Assembly: GCA_033439255.1 (NCBI GenBank)
Contig: CM065890.1
Span: 558,001 to 622,000, forward strand
Direction of reading: 5' to 3'
Origin: Hericium rajendrae
Lineage: Eukaryota; Basidiomycota; Agaricomycetes; Russulales; Hericiaceae
Length of the DNA: 64,000 bases
In this document: positions 31,088 through 41,621 of the stretch, in pieces
How positions within the stretch are numbered: the stretch's first letter is position 1
Layout of the letters: every line of letters begins with the position of its first letter
Translations under genes and position numbers: made by a program
The notes under the pieces: model-generated
What the model was told of the DNA's origin: nothing
What the model saw: only the letters and a program-made list of their open reading frames with translations
Database searches by the model: none

Positions 31088-32796
31088 GACGGCGGTGCGA
31101 GCTGACTGCTGTCAGCTTATTCAAGCGAGTCAATTGGACCAGTTTGGATGCTATCTTTTCGATACATTGCCTTGGCATATTGATCGATGGTGTCGACAGC
31201 CTGGATGCACATAGCAAATTTGTCAATCAACAACTAAAAGGCCCGTTAGCAAAGCATAGGATGCGGGAGGGTCGCGTTACAGACATTCATCCATTAGCAA
31301 CATCGGACTTTAACGAAGATGTAACAGCGGAGAACGCAAAGGTCCTTGATGATTTGCTTCTTCGCCAACTCGGCCTGCCAAAGGAAGAAGTGGAAAGACT
31401 CCTTGTTATTGTTGGAGGTGACCAATCAACAGTCGAGAAACTACGTACCCTTCGAAAGTTCCTGGATTTATGTCCTTATGGATACTCTCGTTACGGCTGG
31501 GTGCTGCCCCTCATTCAACTATGGCATATGGGTTGGGCAGATCTCGAGCGTGTTCTCAGTACGCATTGGGGTACATCGCATGCAGATGATCTGTCATCCC
31601 TTGGATCAGCGAACGTACTACTCGGACGGAAGGTAAAGGAAGGGAAACGTCCGGACTATTATCCAGCCCTACATTTGGTCTTTGATACCTTGACCGCAGA
31701 TGTTCTAGATTGCTGGAGGTGAGCTGGCAATACATGAACCAGTAGCGAAGCACTGACTCACATGCGAAAACAGAACATTTTTAGGTACCGATGATCTCAA
31801 TCAACACTTTTCGGAGCACCCAGCGGCGATAGATGAGCTACAGGTCATGGCGAACACAATAACCGCCCGCTATCTGACAGGCCGGGCGCACAGGCGTGCT
31901 CTTTCTGGTGGAGATTACGCCAAAGACTTCTTTCAACATGGCACGCCATGGAGTGGCCCGCACGATTCGAGCCAACCGGACACGTCAAACGGTGGTGATC
32001 AAGTGCTCGCCAACACTATTTTGCGCATGCGCGACTCCATGATGCACTACAAATTCCAGTATGCAATCGCCGATGGTGACATCGGGCGAGCCATGAACAT
32101 CATGGCAGTAGGGCTGTTCATCTGAAAAGTCAGCAGGCCAAAATATTAATGCATTAAATCTACGCAGGTGTGGACATTCACATTTACCGGTTGCGGCAAG
32201 AATAAATACTCAAACGAGCTTTTGGAACTAGCCTGCAATTTCGAATATGAGTACTCGTCTGAGCTCAAGAAGGCTGTCTTGAATAACTGGTTATGCAACC
32301 TCACTGGATACCCTGGTTGTTGGTTTCCGATGGACCTTCTCCAAGAAAAAAACATTAAACAGTTGAAGAAGATGGCGCAGCGAAGAGACGCACGGTTTGG
32401 GGGTGATTTCTATAAAGACATTATCGCACTCAACATTCGAGGTTTTCTATTATCAAAGCAGTCAATCAGATCCCTTGTTGGGCTTCGCGCACGAGGAGGA
32501 TCGCATCAACGTACTTTGAAGGAAGCATCAATGCGCAATCTCTTGTCAAAAATGCATGAATCTGAGCTGCACCGCTTCCGTGCCGGGTGCAAGGTCACAC
32601 ATATCGCCAAGGATGACTTGGCATCCGGGTTTCAGGTTCTTGCTGACACCAATCGCATCCGCGATTTTGTCGTTCACACGATGCGCGATGCGGGAGATCT
32701 ACATACTGCAGAGGATACTGCTTCTGAAGACAGCATGGTCCCTGGAGAAGATAACGAAGATTACCTGCCAGATGCTGTCCTCCCAAATATGACCGT
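31088..32796 (+). pseudogene. DUF6589 gene, 3' fragment (domain-bearing part)
   Basis: Three exons: 31088-31718, 31774-32107 and 32168-32796. Introns 31719-31773 (GTGAGC...AACAG, 55 nt) and 32108-32167 (GTAGGG...CGCAG, 60 nt) restore frame exactly. The protein carries the DUF6589 core: DDLLLRQLGL, VGGDQSTVEKLRTLRKFLD, GWVLPLIQLWHMGWADLERV, NVLLGRKVKEGKRPDYYPA, HLVFDTLTADVLDCW, and later NITARYL/FTGCGKNKYSNELLELACN. This family's molecular function is unknown. Apparent translation begins in the upstream LTR, but the real exon starts at the GACGG duplication. The C-terminus (acidic, ...PDAVLPNMTV) is cut by the Gypsy-4 LTR at 32797. Confidence 0.88.
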
Positions 32797-33639
32797 TGAT
32801 GTGTGGACCCTGGGAATGGAGGCGGCAGCCAAAACCAAAACCAACAGAGTACCGGGGGGTGCGAGGGGACCAAGTATCTCAAGAGGGGAGCGCCGAGACA
32901 TGTAGCTGACGGGTGATCGTACTACGGGTAGGGGAGCAAGGCCACGGAGGGCGAGCTTGCTGCACACGGGTGACTTCCGACGCAGTTCTGCTAGGGACGA
33001 TGACGGTACGACAAGACTCACGGGTCTTAGGTGATACGGCTTGTAGATAATGGTGCGGCGACGAGTACGACGAATACGATGAGCGACACGAGTGAGTGAG
33101 AAGAGCTACGTCTGAGACGTGCTTAGAGGCTGGCTGTGAGAACGTCAAACAATGGGCTTTGTGAGATCTGAGCTCTGAGGGAAAAAAGGCAGACTCCGTT
33201 CTGATTCTCCAAGTCAGTAGCTACGGTACAAATGGGCAAGGCCGCCTCAGGCGGTCCGGCGCGACTTTCTACGACAACCTCCCGCTGACCGACCCAATCT
33301 CCAATTCCTTCCTGATCCTGCCTGCTCCGGGTCCCTTGGCGAGTGGAGTTGTTGCGGCTCGGCCCGTGCAGGGCAGAGGGCGTGCGCATGGTACGAACAA
33401 ATCAAAGGCGCCGCCTTACAACGTCGCCCGGGGCGTGCGAGGCATCCCAGTTGCCCCAAAATAATGGGGCCGGAATCATGCCGCAAGAGCATTCCAATTC
33501 CTGCGGCTACAGCCATCTCCGCAGGAATTACAATGCCCTGCTGAAAAGTCCCTACAGGACTTTTCTGGGGGCCGCTTTCCGGGCCGTACGCTACGCTACC
33601 GCAGCGGCTATTGCCGCCGCCCCCGCTCGGCACTAGCCC

Positions 33640-33735
33640 GCCGCGCCTCGGCTATGTGTCGCGCCCACCCGCTCGGCTATATGGCGCGCCCGCCGCTCGG
33701 CTATATGGCGCGCGCCCCCCGCTCGGCTACGCACG
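33640..33735. repeat. Short tandem repeats in left arm of long-TIR element 3
   Basis: Three to four copies of a CGCTCGGCTATATGGCGCGC-like unit of roughly 25 bp. The inverted counterpart (CATGTAGCCGAGGCGGGAG) lies at 36485-36570, so the repeats are part of the terminal inverted region. Confidence 0.65.
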
Positions 33736-34599
33736 CGCCCGCCGCCGCCGCCGTCGTGCGCCTTCCCCGCCACTTTTGCCTGCATGCAGCTGTGCCGGAG
33801 GGACCTGGAGAGGTCCAGCTACACAGCTGGCTGCATGTGGCAATGGCCTACGGGGGGCGGCGCTCAATTCGCGCCCCCGCCCTGCTCGCCGTCGCCCCCG
33901 CGCTCCCCGCCGCCACTGCACGCCCGCCATGCCCAACGCTCCCCGTCGCCGCATGCTCCCCGCCATCGCCACCCACTCCCCGCCGTCGCCACCCGCTCCT
34001 GTTGCCCGCCCGCCTACGCTGCTGCTGCCTGCCCGCCTACGCTGGCTCCGCCGCACCGCTCGACGTCGCTGCCGCTGGCATTGACGCCGTCGCTGCGGTT
34101 GTCGCTTGTGCCAGGGGACGCGGCGGGTGGTTTTGCGCGTTGGTGCTGGGCATTGCGCGCCATTGCTGGGGCATCGCGCGCGTGTTGCTGGCCGTTGTCT
34201 CTGGCCGCACGTGTAGGCGGCGTCACGCGTGGTGCTGGGCGTTGCACGCGGCTGCTGGGTGTTGCACGCAGCTGCTGCGCGTCGTTCTGGTTGCCGGGGT
34301 CATGGACGGAGTATCGAGCACGCGCGTGCGTGCATGTGGCCGTGGTGTGTGACAGCGTGTCGCTCGCGTGCGGGGAATATGCACGAGGCGTGACGTAGAC
34401 GGGGCGGACGCATTGTAAGCACGCCGGGAGAGGTGAAGGGGCGTAGCAGCGAGCGTGACGAGAAGTGCCAGTCGCGCGAGCGCAGGCGCCCGTGCGAAAG
34501 GGAAGCAGGGGAGGGAGGGTGGGTGTGGGTATGGGAGGGTGCAGCAGGAGAGCCGTGTTGTGTGGCACGCCTCGGCGAATGCCGAGCGGTGGTGGCTGA

Positions 34600-35330
34600 A
34601 GACCGAGATGCCCGACTTCAAGGAGAGGAACAGTCGGGCAACGAATTCCTCAGCTATTTCGACACAAATTATCCAGCAATCGTGTAGATACGATAGAATA
34701 CAGTCTATATACAAATTATAGAGGAGTTTCTGCAAACGTGGGGTCAAAAATGATGAGATTATTGTAACCCTAGATAAACCCTATGCCCGACTTTGTGTAG
34801 TACAGGTTCTACTACATTTATTTTCTCTTATCTGTTGAGCTTATATGGTTTAAGATACTATGTAGCATACCTATAGGAAGTTTCAAATTTTTTGAACATG
34901 ACTACAGACATGGAGACCCAAAATACGTCTAAGATTGTACTGTACTTCACGAAAAACATCGAGTCTGGCCAAGATCTCAACGATCCAGGCCTCTAAAAAA
35001 TGAAATAAAATCATGTCATATTGATATAGCATACTTTGATATGATCCTATATACCGATAGGTGTATAGTGCACAATATGCGGAGGAAATGCGACTCGAAC
35101 GTGGTCTCCGGCCTGCCCGAGACGAGCTTGACGCGTTGAGCCATGTTGACAAGCGCCGTACATTTTAGACTTCCTTATACATGTTTCGCATACAGCACTC
35201 TGTCAGTGTATTGAATTCATGTAAAACTTGGCATATACATTCGTTCATTTTATTTAAATATACCACATTATTTGTAGAATTAACGGACATTTATTTCTAC
35301 TTGAAAGTCGGCTTCGAATCCGACTAGCCT
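34600..35330. other. AT-rich centre of long-TIR element 3
   Basis: No ORF with recognisable content. It holds the tRNA-like module at 35080-35160 and, at 35320-35375, a TTCGGCAATTGCCGAA palindrome that is also present in element 4 near 47945-47960. Confidence 0.5.
35080..35160 (-). other. tRNA-like pol III module in long-TIR element 3
   Basis: On the - strand an A-box-like TGGCTCAACGCG (35132-35143) is followed 31 nt later by a B-box-like GTTCGAGTCGC (35090-35100). I could not fold a complete cloverleaf with a convincing acceptor stem, so this is more likely tRNA-derived than a working tRNA gene. The same module is in element 4 (48139-48232). Confidence 0.45.
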
Positions 35331-37176
35331 CGGTCACTGCCCTGTTCGGCAATTGCCGAACTCCGCCACAAGGCTCGTGCGGCTGAGCTCTTGCTCTTAC
35401 CGTCACGCTCACTCAAGCGGGCGCATTGTGAGGCTTTACAGCCTCTTGCTGGTGAGTCTTTCTTCTTTTGAATCCTCTGTATCTGTAAACTGACCTTTCG
35501 TGCCTTTTTGAAAGCCCCGAGACCGCGCTGACGTGGCAACGCGGACAACGCGAACAATGCGTGCAACGCGCACAACCATCGCCCTCCTTCCCTCCACCAT
35601 CCCTCGCGCTTGCAACTGCGCACGTCACCCCGCCATCTCGGCTCCGCAGGCGCGCGCGCGAAGACCCGCCGCGTCTGTCAGCCAATTCCGCCCGGCGCCG
35701 CAACTTCGAACCTGGAATGCGCGTTCCAGCACACGCCTCCGCCCACACTTCCGTCTCCCGCGCGTTCCAGCACGCGCCCTCCCCTCTCCTGCACGTTCCG
35801 GCACGTGCCTCCCCTCTCCTGCGCGTTCCAGCACGCGTATGCCACCCTCTGCGCGTTCGCATGCGACCCCGCGGTCCTCGCATGCTGACCCACTCCCTGC
35901 GACACGAAAGTGCCGCTGAGAAGTGTTGTCAGCGAGCCTGGACGGCGGCGAGCGGGCGGGGGCAGCGAGTGAGTAGGGACGGCGGAGAGCGAGCGCGGGG
36001 AGTGGCCAGCGAGTGCGGACAGTGAGAAGCGAGCGCGGACAGCAGCAGGCGCGTGTGGACGGCGGCCAGCACGCACAGACGGCGACCAGCATGCGCAGAC
36101 AGCGACCAGCGGGCACGGAAGGCGACCAGCGGGCACGGAAGGCGACCAGCACGTGCTGGTCGCTGTCCAGCACGCGCGGACGGTGGCAAGCAACGGGCGC
36201 GAACGGTGGCGAGCACGCACGGGCGGCGGTGGCAGGTGAGCAAACGGCCAGGAGCAGGCGAGCGAGCGGCGGCAGTGGCGGGTGAGTGAGCGGCAACGGC
36301 GAGGAGCGGGCACGAGTGGCGGGCAGCGAGCGGGAGCAGCGGGGAGCGTGGCCCTCACCCTCCCCTATCTTCATGCAGTTTGCTGTGTAGTTGGACCCCT
36401 CAGGGACCCTCCTGCAATGCTGCATGAATGGTAGGGAAGCGAGGCGGGCGGGGGCGGGGAGCGCGGGCGGCGGGTGGCGGGCGGCGGGCAGCATATAGCC
36501 GAGGCGGGAGGCGCGCAGCATGTAGCCGAGGCGGGAGCGCACACAGCATGTAGCCGAGGTGGGCCAGTGCCGAGCGAGGGCGGCGGCAACAGCCGCTGCC
36601 GTAGAGTAGCATGCGGCCCGGTAAGCGGCCTGTGAGAACCTGGGCAGCATTATAATGCTGCCCAGGAGCGGGACATTACAATGTCTGCGGCAGCAGCAGC
36701 TCGGCTAGCTGCGGCTGCAGCCGCAGACATTGCAATGCTCTTGTGGCGTGATTCCGGCCCACATTATTTTGTGGGTACTGGTACTGGTGGGGCGTGCATC
36801 GGGAACGGTGGGCGCGTCGAGCTGGAATGGCTGGGATGACGTCAGTAGCATACTGTCGCGGGCGCCGCTCGTGATCCGGGGGCGTGTGGGCGTTCGAGGG
36901 CGCGTTGATTGAGCCGGCTGGTTCTCTGGGCGCGCTTCTGTTCCTGTGCCGCTGACTCGTCCGGCCGGTTGATCTCTGGCCCGTTCGGTGCATCGGACCA
37001 CGGGACACCGGCTTTAGTCCGACCCGGTCGGTCCCGAACCCATGGGGGCGCTTGTCCTGTGCGGGGAGCAACGTCGCGGTGGGTGGACTTGGTGCGGCTG
37101 AGGTGAAGTGAAGCGGGACGGGCAAGGAAGCGGGGAGTGGGCAATGCCGTTACAAGGCGCGCTAAAGGGCGCATCA

Positions 37177-37216
37177 TTCTCCCCCTAACTGAAAATTTAG
37201 ACTCTCCGTAGTCTAA
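37177..37216 (-). other. Polypurine tract and hairpin beside Gypsy-4 LTR, copy 1
   Basis: The - strand reads CAGTTAGGGGGAGAA immediately before TGATGCGC, the LTR start. This sets the element's sense as minus. TTAGACT/AGTCTAA (37197-37203 and 37210-37216) forms a 7-bp stem next to it. Copy 2 has the same at 62689-62730. Confidence 0.65.
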
Positions 37217-37302
37217 TCTGGAGCCCCACGAGGGATTCGGGCACGGGCATGCGTGAAGCTGATTGTGCGACGGCGCCCTGGGTGGGTGTGCTGCAGTGAC
37301 CC

Positions 37303-37309
37303 TATAAAA
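37303..37309 (+). promoter_or_regulatory. TATA box of the antisense gene, Gypsy-4 copy 1
   Basis: TATAAAA in the context CCTATAAAAGG, 71 nt before ATG 37374, which leaves room for a start site about 30 nt downstream and a short leader. It is conserved in copy 2 at 62815-62821. Confidence 0.7.
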
Positions 37310-37373
37310 GGCATCTACGCCCCGGGAGGGCACTCAACTCCGAGCCATCTTCGCGCCCGGCAGTCTTGTCCCG

Positions 37374-38125
37374 ATGAACACCTTCCTTGATCAAGTCTTC
37401 TGCCAGAAAGTGACCTGGCTCCTTGCAGAGCACTTGTGGACCCCGCTCGATGCATCCACGCTGTCCAAGCGTGACGCGGTCATCCGGGAACGCGAGATCT
37501 GGGGTCGAGACCTCATGGTCACCGTAGTATGTCCAAGCTCGCTTGCGGCGTTGTTGCGTACCTGCTAAACTCGGGACTCCAGAAGGACTACCAGCACTAC
37601 GCTGGCACCATCGACGTGGGTCTGCAGGATGACATCATGCAGATGTCGGACCACTTCCTGTCCGAGGCCGCCCGCGCGTCCGGGAAAGTCCGCCGTTGGC
37701 TCGACTGGGGTTGGTACCTCATGCCGTCGCTGAAGTGCGAGTGGCTCGATTCCCTGGAGCACCATCAGGTATATGCCGCGGACCGCCTGTCCGTGGCTGA
37801 GTCCGAGCTATGGGAGACGCGCCGCGCGGTGGCCCTGGAGGAAATCGATATCACCTGCCGCAAGTACCAGTATGACGTCATAGATGCGGAGGCCTGCAAG
37901 CGGGCTCTGGAGCCGTTGTTCACCAGGCTGCATCAAGCGGTCTCCGCGCCGGAGTTGCCATGGGAAGACGCCGGGGGAGAGGTGAGCGAGGATCCGCATG
38001 AGCTAGAGACGATGCACCGCCTAGTGGCGGAGGCACTCGACCTGGCCGAGCTGCTGCGGCTTCCGCCCTACCGAGCAGACGAGGAGGGAGCCCGCAACAG
38101 GGTCGCGGGAGGGGCCGCGGATTAG
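37374..38125 (+). CDS. Antisense gene 1 of Gypsy-4, unknown protein
   Basis: About 231 aa, unrecognised. Exons 37374-37526 and 37583-38125; the intron 37527-37582 (56 nt) has a GTATGT donor, a TGCTAAAC branch-like site and a CTCCAG acceptor. Copy 2 has the same intron (63039-63095, donor GTACGT). The protein begins MNTFLDQVFCQKVTWLLAEH, then STLSKRDAVIREREIWGRDL. It continues helix-rich (SEAARASGKVRRWLDWGWYL, LEEIDITCRKYQYDVIDAEA) and ends acidic. No signal peptide or transmembrane segment is apparent. It is driven by a TATA box next to the LTR and runs opposite to the element's pol. Retention of the intron in both copies fits transport on an RNA of the opposite strand, where it could not be spliced. 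A captured host gene is possible. Confidence 0.65.
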
Positions 38126-38265
38126 TATAGTACGATGTACGCCGATGGCGAGTATGCCTCGCCGCTCAATTGAACTATTCTGGTGCCAAAGTGCACTATG
38201 CTGTCCGTGTGACCTGCCCGTCACCGAATAGGCTTCCTGTTCGCGAGACGCAGCTGAAATGACAA

Positions 38266-40218
38266 ATGGGTGCCAATCGGGGCCTGAGATCCTGATTGAG
38301 TCCGAAGCGACAACTGTCTTGGCCGGGTGCCCGCGTCACGGGCTTCTGCGCGAAGCTGCGAAGCTACCTGTATGCGGGGACTTCTCCGGAGGCAATTCGC
38401 CAGGCGCTTCTGTCTTGTCGCAGAGTCCTTATGAACACTGAGTCGCGAGGCGACTCGCTCCTCAGCACCTCGTCTCTCATGGCTCGCGCGTACGTTGACA
38501 ACCGCCCCAAGGGTATTCAGGCCCTCGAACGCCTCTTCGGGTCAGGCCACCCGCGTGAAGGCGACCCTGGCAATGTCTGGGCAGAGTGGATCACCCAGGT
38601 TGCCACTTGCTTGGTGAGTCCACCGGCGCACGTTTTGCTTCTGTCCCCGCTGACCACTACTCCTGACAGGGCCCGCTCTTGAGGTCGAATTCGGCCCACC
38701 TCGACAACAAGTTCTTTCGTCGCGGGATCACCGACGCCCGTGCAGTCTTCAGCCGCCTCGAGCTGAAGTCCGACCGCAAGTGGGGTGCCAAGGTGCTCAA
38801 CGTCTTCGAGCCACCCGAAGACCCGACCGAGACAGAGGACCGGGAGACTGACGAGCTCGAGGAGAGCGACGATGACACCCCGCTCGCGGCCGCGACACCC
38901 AAGGGCAAGGGGCCCACACAGGTCGCGCCCATTTCAACGTGCAAGACAGGGCCCCCTAAGGGTAAAAAGGCGGCCGCGCCAACCAACGAGACCCCGCAGG
39001 CCTCGTCTTCTATGCGCACCAGGGCTCCGTCGCCGCCCCGCTCGCAGACCAGTGAGCAAGACTGCCTCGAAGTTGCCGCCCTGTTGACCGCCACCGGTGC
39101 CGTAGACGCGTCCACCGAGCAGGACGTAGACCCGGCTCTGGACGCTCCAGTGTCCGCCGCGACTCGTGCAGCCAAGCGCAAGGCCGTAGCACCTGTCGAG
39201 GAGGAGGAGGCGGGGGACGAGATTGTCAAGGTGCCCCCGCCTGCGAAGAGGGCGCATACGGGGCCGGCTGGCGCCGTTGCTGCGAACGAGGGGAAAGGGA
39301 AGGCCAAGGCCAAGGAGCCCGATGAGAAGTGGGGTCCGGTAAGTACCCATCCCCTCCGCCTGTGCTTGACGCTAATTTTCTGTTTGCATAGTGCTTGCCC
39401 GAGCAGTGGTGCACCGCGTGCATCAACGAGGGCAAGGAGTGCCTCCGCCGGGTCCTTCCTGCGAAGAACGTCGGGCGCGCGAAGCACGAGCGGTGCTGCG
39501 AGTGCAGCGAGAAGCGCACTTTCTGCCTCGCCTGCGTCGACCTCAACGCGCATCTGACGCGGATGGGTGCGCCCGTCGTGGATCCCGTTGCCGCGTGCGC
39601 CGCCGCGGCTTTTTCTGGTCGCGACCAGGTGGTCGACTCCCCCGTGGTCTTGCCGGGGATACCAGACTCCGCGGGCGTGCTCCGTAAGTCGCTACCCCGC
39701 TGTTGCTACGCGTTTGCTGACCAGGTGACCGTCCTACAGCCCCGTTCAAGGCGCTCGCATCTCACCTTCCGTTCCCGGTCTCCGACGGCTTCCGTCCAGG
39801 GGCCTGGGACTACGTCGACCCCTACGCGTGCATTCCGCGCGATTCGTCGCTCCACCGCACCCTGCTCGCGGAGACCGAGCGGCAGCTCGTCGGTTTGTAC
39901 CTCCAGCGCATGTCGAACCACGGCCAGATCCTCGCCGTCGAGAGGCTCGTCACGGCCCTCTATATGGGCACGCGCGGCGAGTATATCGCGGCGGAGGCAG
40001 ATGAAGAGGGCAAGGTCACCAAGGACGAGCCTGCGGACACCGCTAGCAACGCAGAGGAGGAGGCCGCGGCGAGTCCCACCGCGGGTCCGTCTTCGTGCCC
40101 GCTTGCGAGGGAGTCCCCCGTTCCTTCGGTCGAGGGTCCTGGTGAGCCATTGGAGCTGACAGCGGCTCCTGTTGCTGAGGTGGCCGCGTCAGAGGAAGTC
40201 GTGCCGGATGACTCCTGA
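38266..40218 (+). pseudogene. Antisense gene 2 of Gypsy-4, Cys-rich protein
   Basis: About 600 aa, unrecognised. Exons end/start at introns 38614-38669 (GTGAGT...GACAG), 39339-39391 (GTAAGT...CATAG) and 39684-39739 (GTAAGT...TACAG), all 53-56 nt and frame-restoring. The first part reads LRSYLYAGTSPEAIRQALLS, DGDPGNVWAEW-like REGDPGNVWAEWITQVATC and NKFFRRGITDARAVFSRLEL. A long acidic and Lys/Ala/Pro-rich linker with a KAAKRKA-type basic patch follows. A Cys cluster (WCTACINEGKEC, CCECSEKRTFCLAC, residues about 345-390) looks zinc-binding. The tail is acidic/Pro-rich. An in-frame TGA at 38293-38295 follows ATG 38266 (CGA-to-TGA or wrong start), hence pseudogene; initiation further 3' is possible. 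The 140 bp between genes 1 and 2 show nothing else. Confidence 0.6.
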
Positions 40219-40646
40219 CGAGCGGGGCTGTCGCTTTGCGCGGGGAGGGAAAGACCCTCCCCTTTTAAATTTGCTATCTTGTTTTGTCGTCGTGGAAGTT
40301 GTCGCATACGTTTTTGTGTTGCCCGGGCCTTAGGCCCGGCTTTTTACTATAGGTCGCTCGTAATCGGGACGCCGAGTCCTTATGTATCGTTGCTCCTGCC
40401 GAATGGGAGCCCATCTTGAAGTCTGAACCTGTGTGAATCTAAAAGGGAAAACCAGGAAGAAACAAAGTCGCCCCAGGCGATCTTGTCAGGGCCTATACGA
40501 TTGGTGAAGGTAAAATCTGAGTGGTGGATGGTATGAAGATCGCCCAAGGCGAGTTTGTCGAAATGCTAGTAACAATAGATTTATTTCGTGCGTGTGGGTA
40601 TTGGTGGGGCGTCCAAGGTCGTCGACACGCTTGACTGATGGCCTCT
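40219..40646. other. 3' flank of antisense gene 2
   Basis: No gene. It contains GGGAGGG/CCCTCCC (about 40240-40262) and GCCCGGGCCTTAGGCCCGGC (about 40322-40341) inverted repeats just after the stop, plausible 3' untranslated structure. A pair of GCGATCTT/AGATCGCC inverted words lies near 40477 and 40534. Confidence 0.4.
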
Positions 40647-40682
40647 ACTCCCCCTAACTGAAAAATGGACTGCCCTCAGTCC
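40647..40682 (-). other. Second polypurine-like tract with hairpin, Gypsy-4 copy 1
   Basis: - strand CAGTTAGGGGGAGT (40647-40660) next to a GGACTG/CAGTCC stem (40667-40672 and 40677-40682). It repeats the layout at 37177-37216 and lies between the integrase stop and antisense gene 2. Confidence 0.5.
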
Positions 40683-40805
40683 CCCTCGCTAGTCGAGTGG
40701 GCAGAGAACGCCGCGGGCGAACTTGGTCGGGACCTGTCGAATTCGCCGAGGTCGCTGCCAGCGGTTTCGTCATCCGGGTCTGTGACGGTGGAGGCGAGTA
40801 AGCGT

Positions 40806-41621
40806 TCAAACTGCTCGATGCCGACATCGAGGAAATCTTCCAATGGCACGGGCAAAATATGGGACAACGTGGTAGGCTGCAGTGGGACGGTCGAATAACG
40901 TACCGTTGAGCTCACACAAGAGGTAAGCACGTCCTTTGTTGCGGCCGAGGACGAGGTACGGGCCTAGGTAGCACGGTTTGGTCTTTCGGGAATGGCTGGT
41001 GCTGTACGCAGAATTGCAGACAAGTACCAGTTCACCGTGGCGAAAGTCAAAGTCACGGATTGTGCGTTCATGTTCCAGTTCGAATTTTCGTGCTGCCTGG
41101 AGGCGGGCCTCGTAGACGTGGCTGTGAAGTCGCTGAAGGTCCTTTTGATGCTTCTGCAGGGCAAGAGCGCGGGAGGCGATCAGGTCGGTAGAGGACAAGA
41201 TCGCCTCGGGCGGCAGCAGCAGGTAGGTGGCTTCAGCGATATCGAGCGGCATCAGGGGGTGCGTACCGGTTACCGCAAAGTATGGGGAACAGCCCATGCG
41301 CCGGCGGATGGTGATACGTTCTGACCAGAACACGGAGTGGGCTGAGTAGCTCCAATTCTTCTCCATGCCATCGGCGGCCTTGATCAGGGCTTGGCGTACG
41401 TCAAAGTGTGCACGCTCAGCGATGCCATTGGCCCTCGAGTTATAGCCCGAGATGCGGATATGCCGGACATGGTACTTCTTTTTCAGCTGCGTCAAGGCTT
41501 TAACGATGGAGTAGGAGAGCAGGGGGTCTGAGAGGCATAGATCACGGGACAGCACCGCCACAGGCAGAGGATTAGTCAGCATAGAGGTAGATACGAGACA
41601 GAGTGTGGTAGCACATCCCAT
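40806..41621 (-). pseudogene. Integrase C-terminal remnant, Gypsy-4
   Basis: Open frame with the end of a Ty3-type integrase core (HVRHIRISGYNSRANGIAER, where the Glu would be the last catalytic residue), then SYSAHSVFWSERITIRRRMG, FAVTGTHPLMPLDI, and a basic end with RHGELVLVCN and KPCYLGPYLVL (GPY/F-like). The N-terminal part of the frame is garbled and upstream integrase, RT and gag are absent, so it is a truncated pseudogene. 41622-41700 has no recognisable coding sequence. Confidence 0.75.

Larger units (their letters stand above)
33439..36788. mobile_element. Long-TIR element 3, non-autonomous, 3.35 kb (Mutator-like?)
   Basis: Flanked by GGGGCGTGC (33430-33438 and 36789-36797). The uninterrupted target is visible in the Gypsy-4 LTR at about 62300. 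The inverted ends extend about 190 bp and include CCCCAAAATAATGGGGCCGG-like words, CATGCCGCAAGAGCATT and GGGCCGTACGCTAC. GC-rich arms surround an AT-rich centre with a tRNA-like module. No transposase is seen; the Pro/Ala/Arg ORFs are compositional. Long TIRs and an 8-9-bp duplication suggest a Mutator-type origin (inference). It is related to 46244-49988 in inverse orientation. Confidence 0.75.
32797..37176 (-). repeat. LTR of Gypsy-4 copy 1, split by a long-TIR element
   Basis: TGATGTGTGGACC at one end and GCGCATCA at the other. Without the insertion 33439-36788 and one 9-bp duplication it is 1021 bp, against 1010 bp for 61679-62688, to which it is closely similar throughout. No coding function is apparent. 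The two copies differ mostly at CpG sites. Confidence 0.75.

Noticed and set aside
35080-35160. A functional tRNA gene.
   Set aside because: A and B boxes are present but no complete cloverleaf with acceptor pairing could be made by eye; kept only as a tRNA-like module.
33611-36650. Pro/Ala/Arg-rich ORFs in long-TIR element 3.
   Set aside because: Same compositional cause; the antisense frames are equally open.
40665-40898. 77-aa + strand ORF starting just after the second polypurine-like tract.
   Set aside because: It overlaps the integrase remnant on the other strand and resembles nothing.
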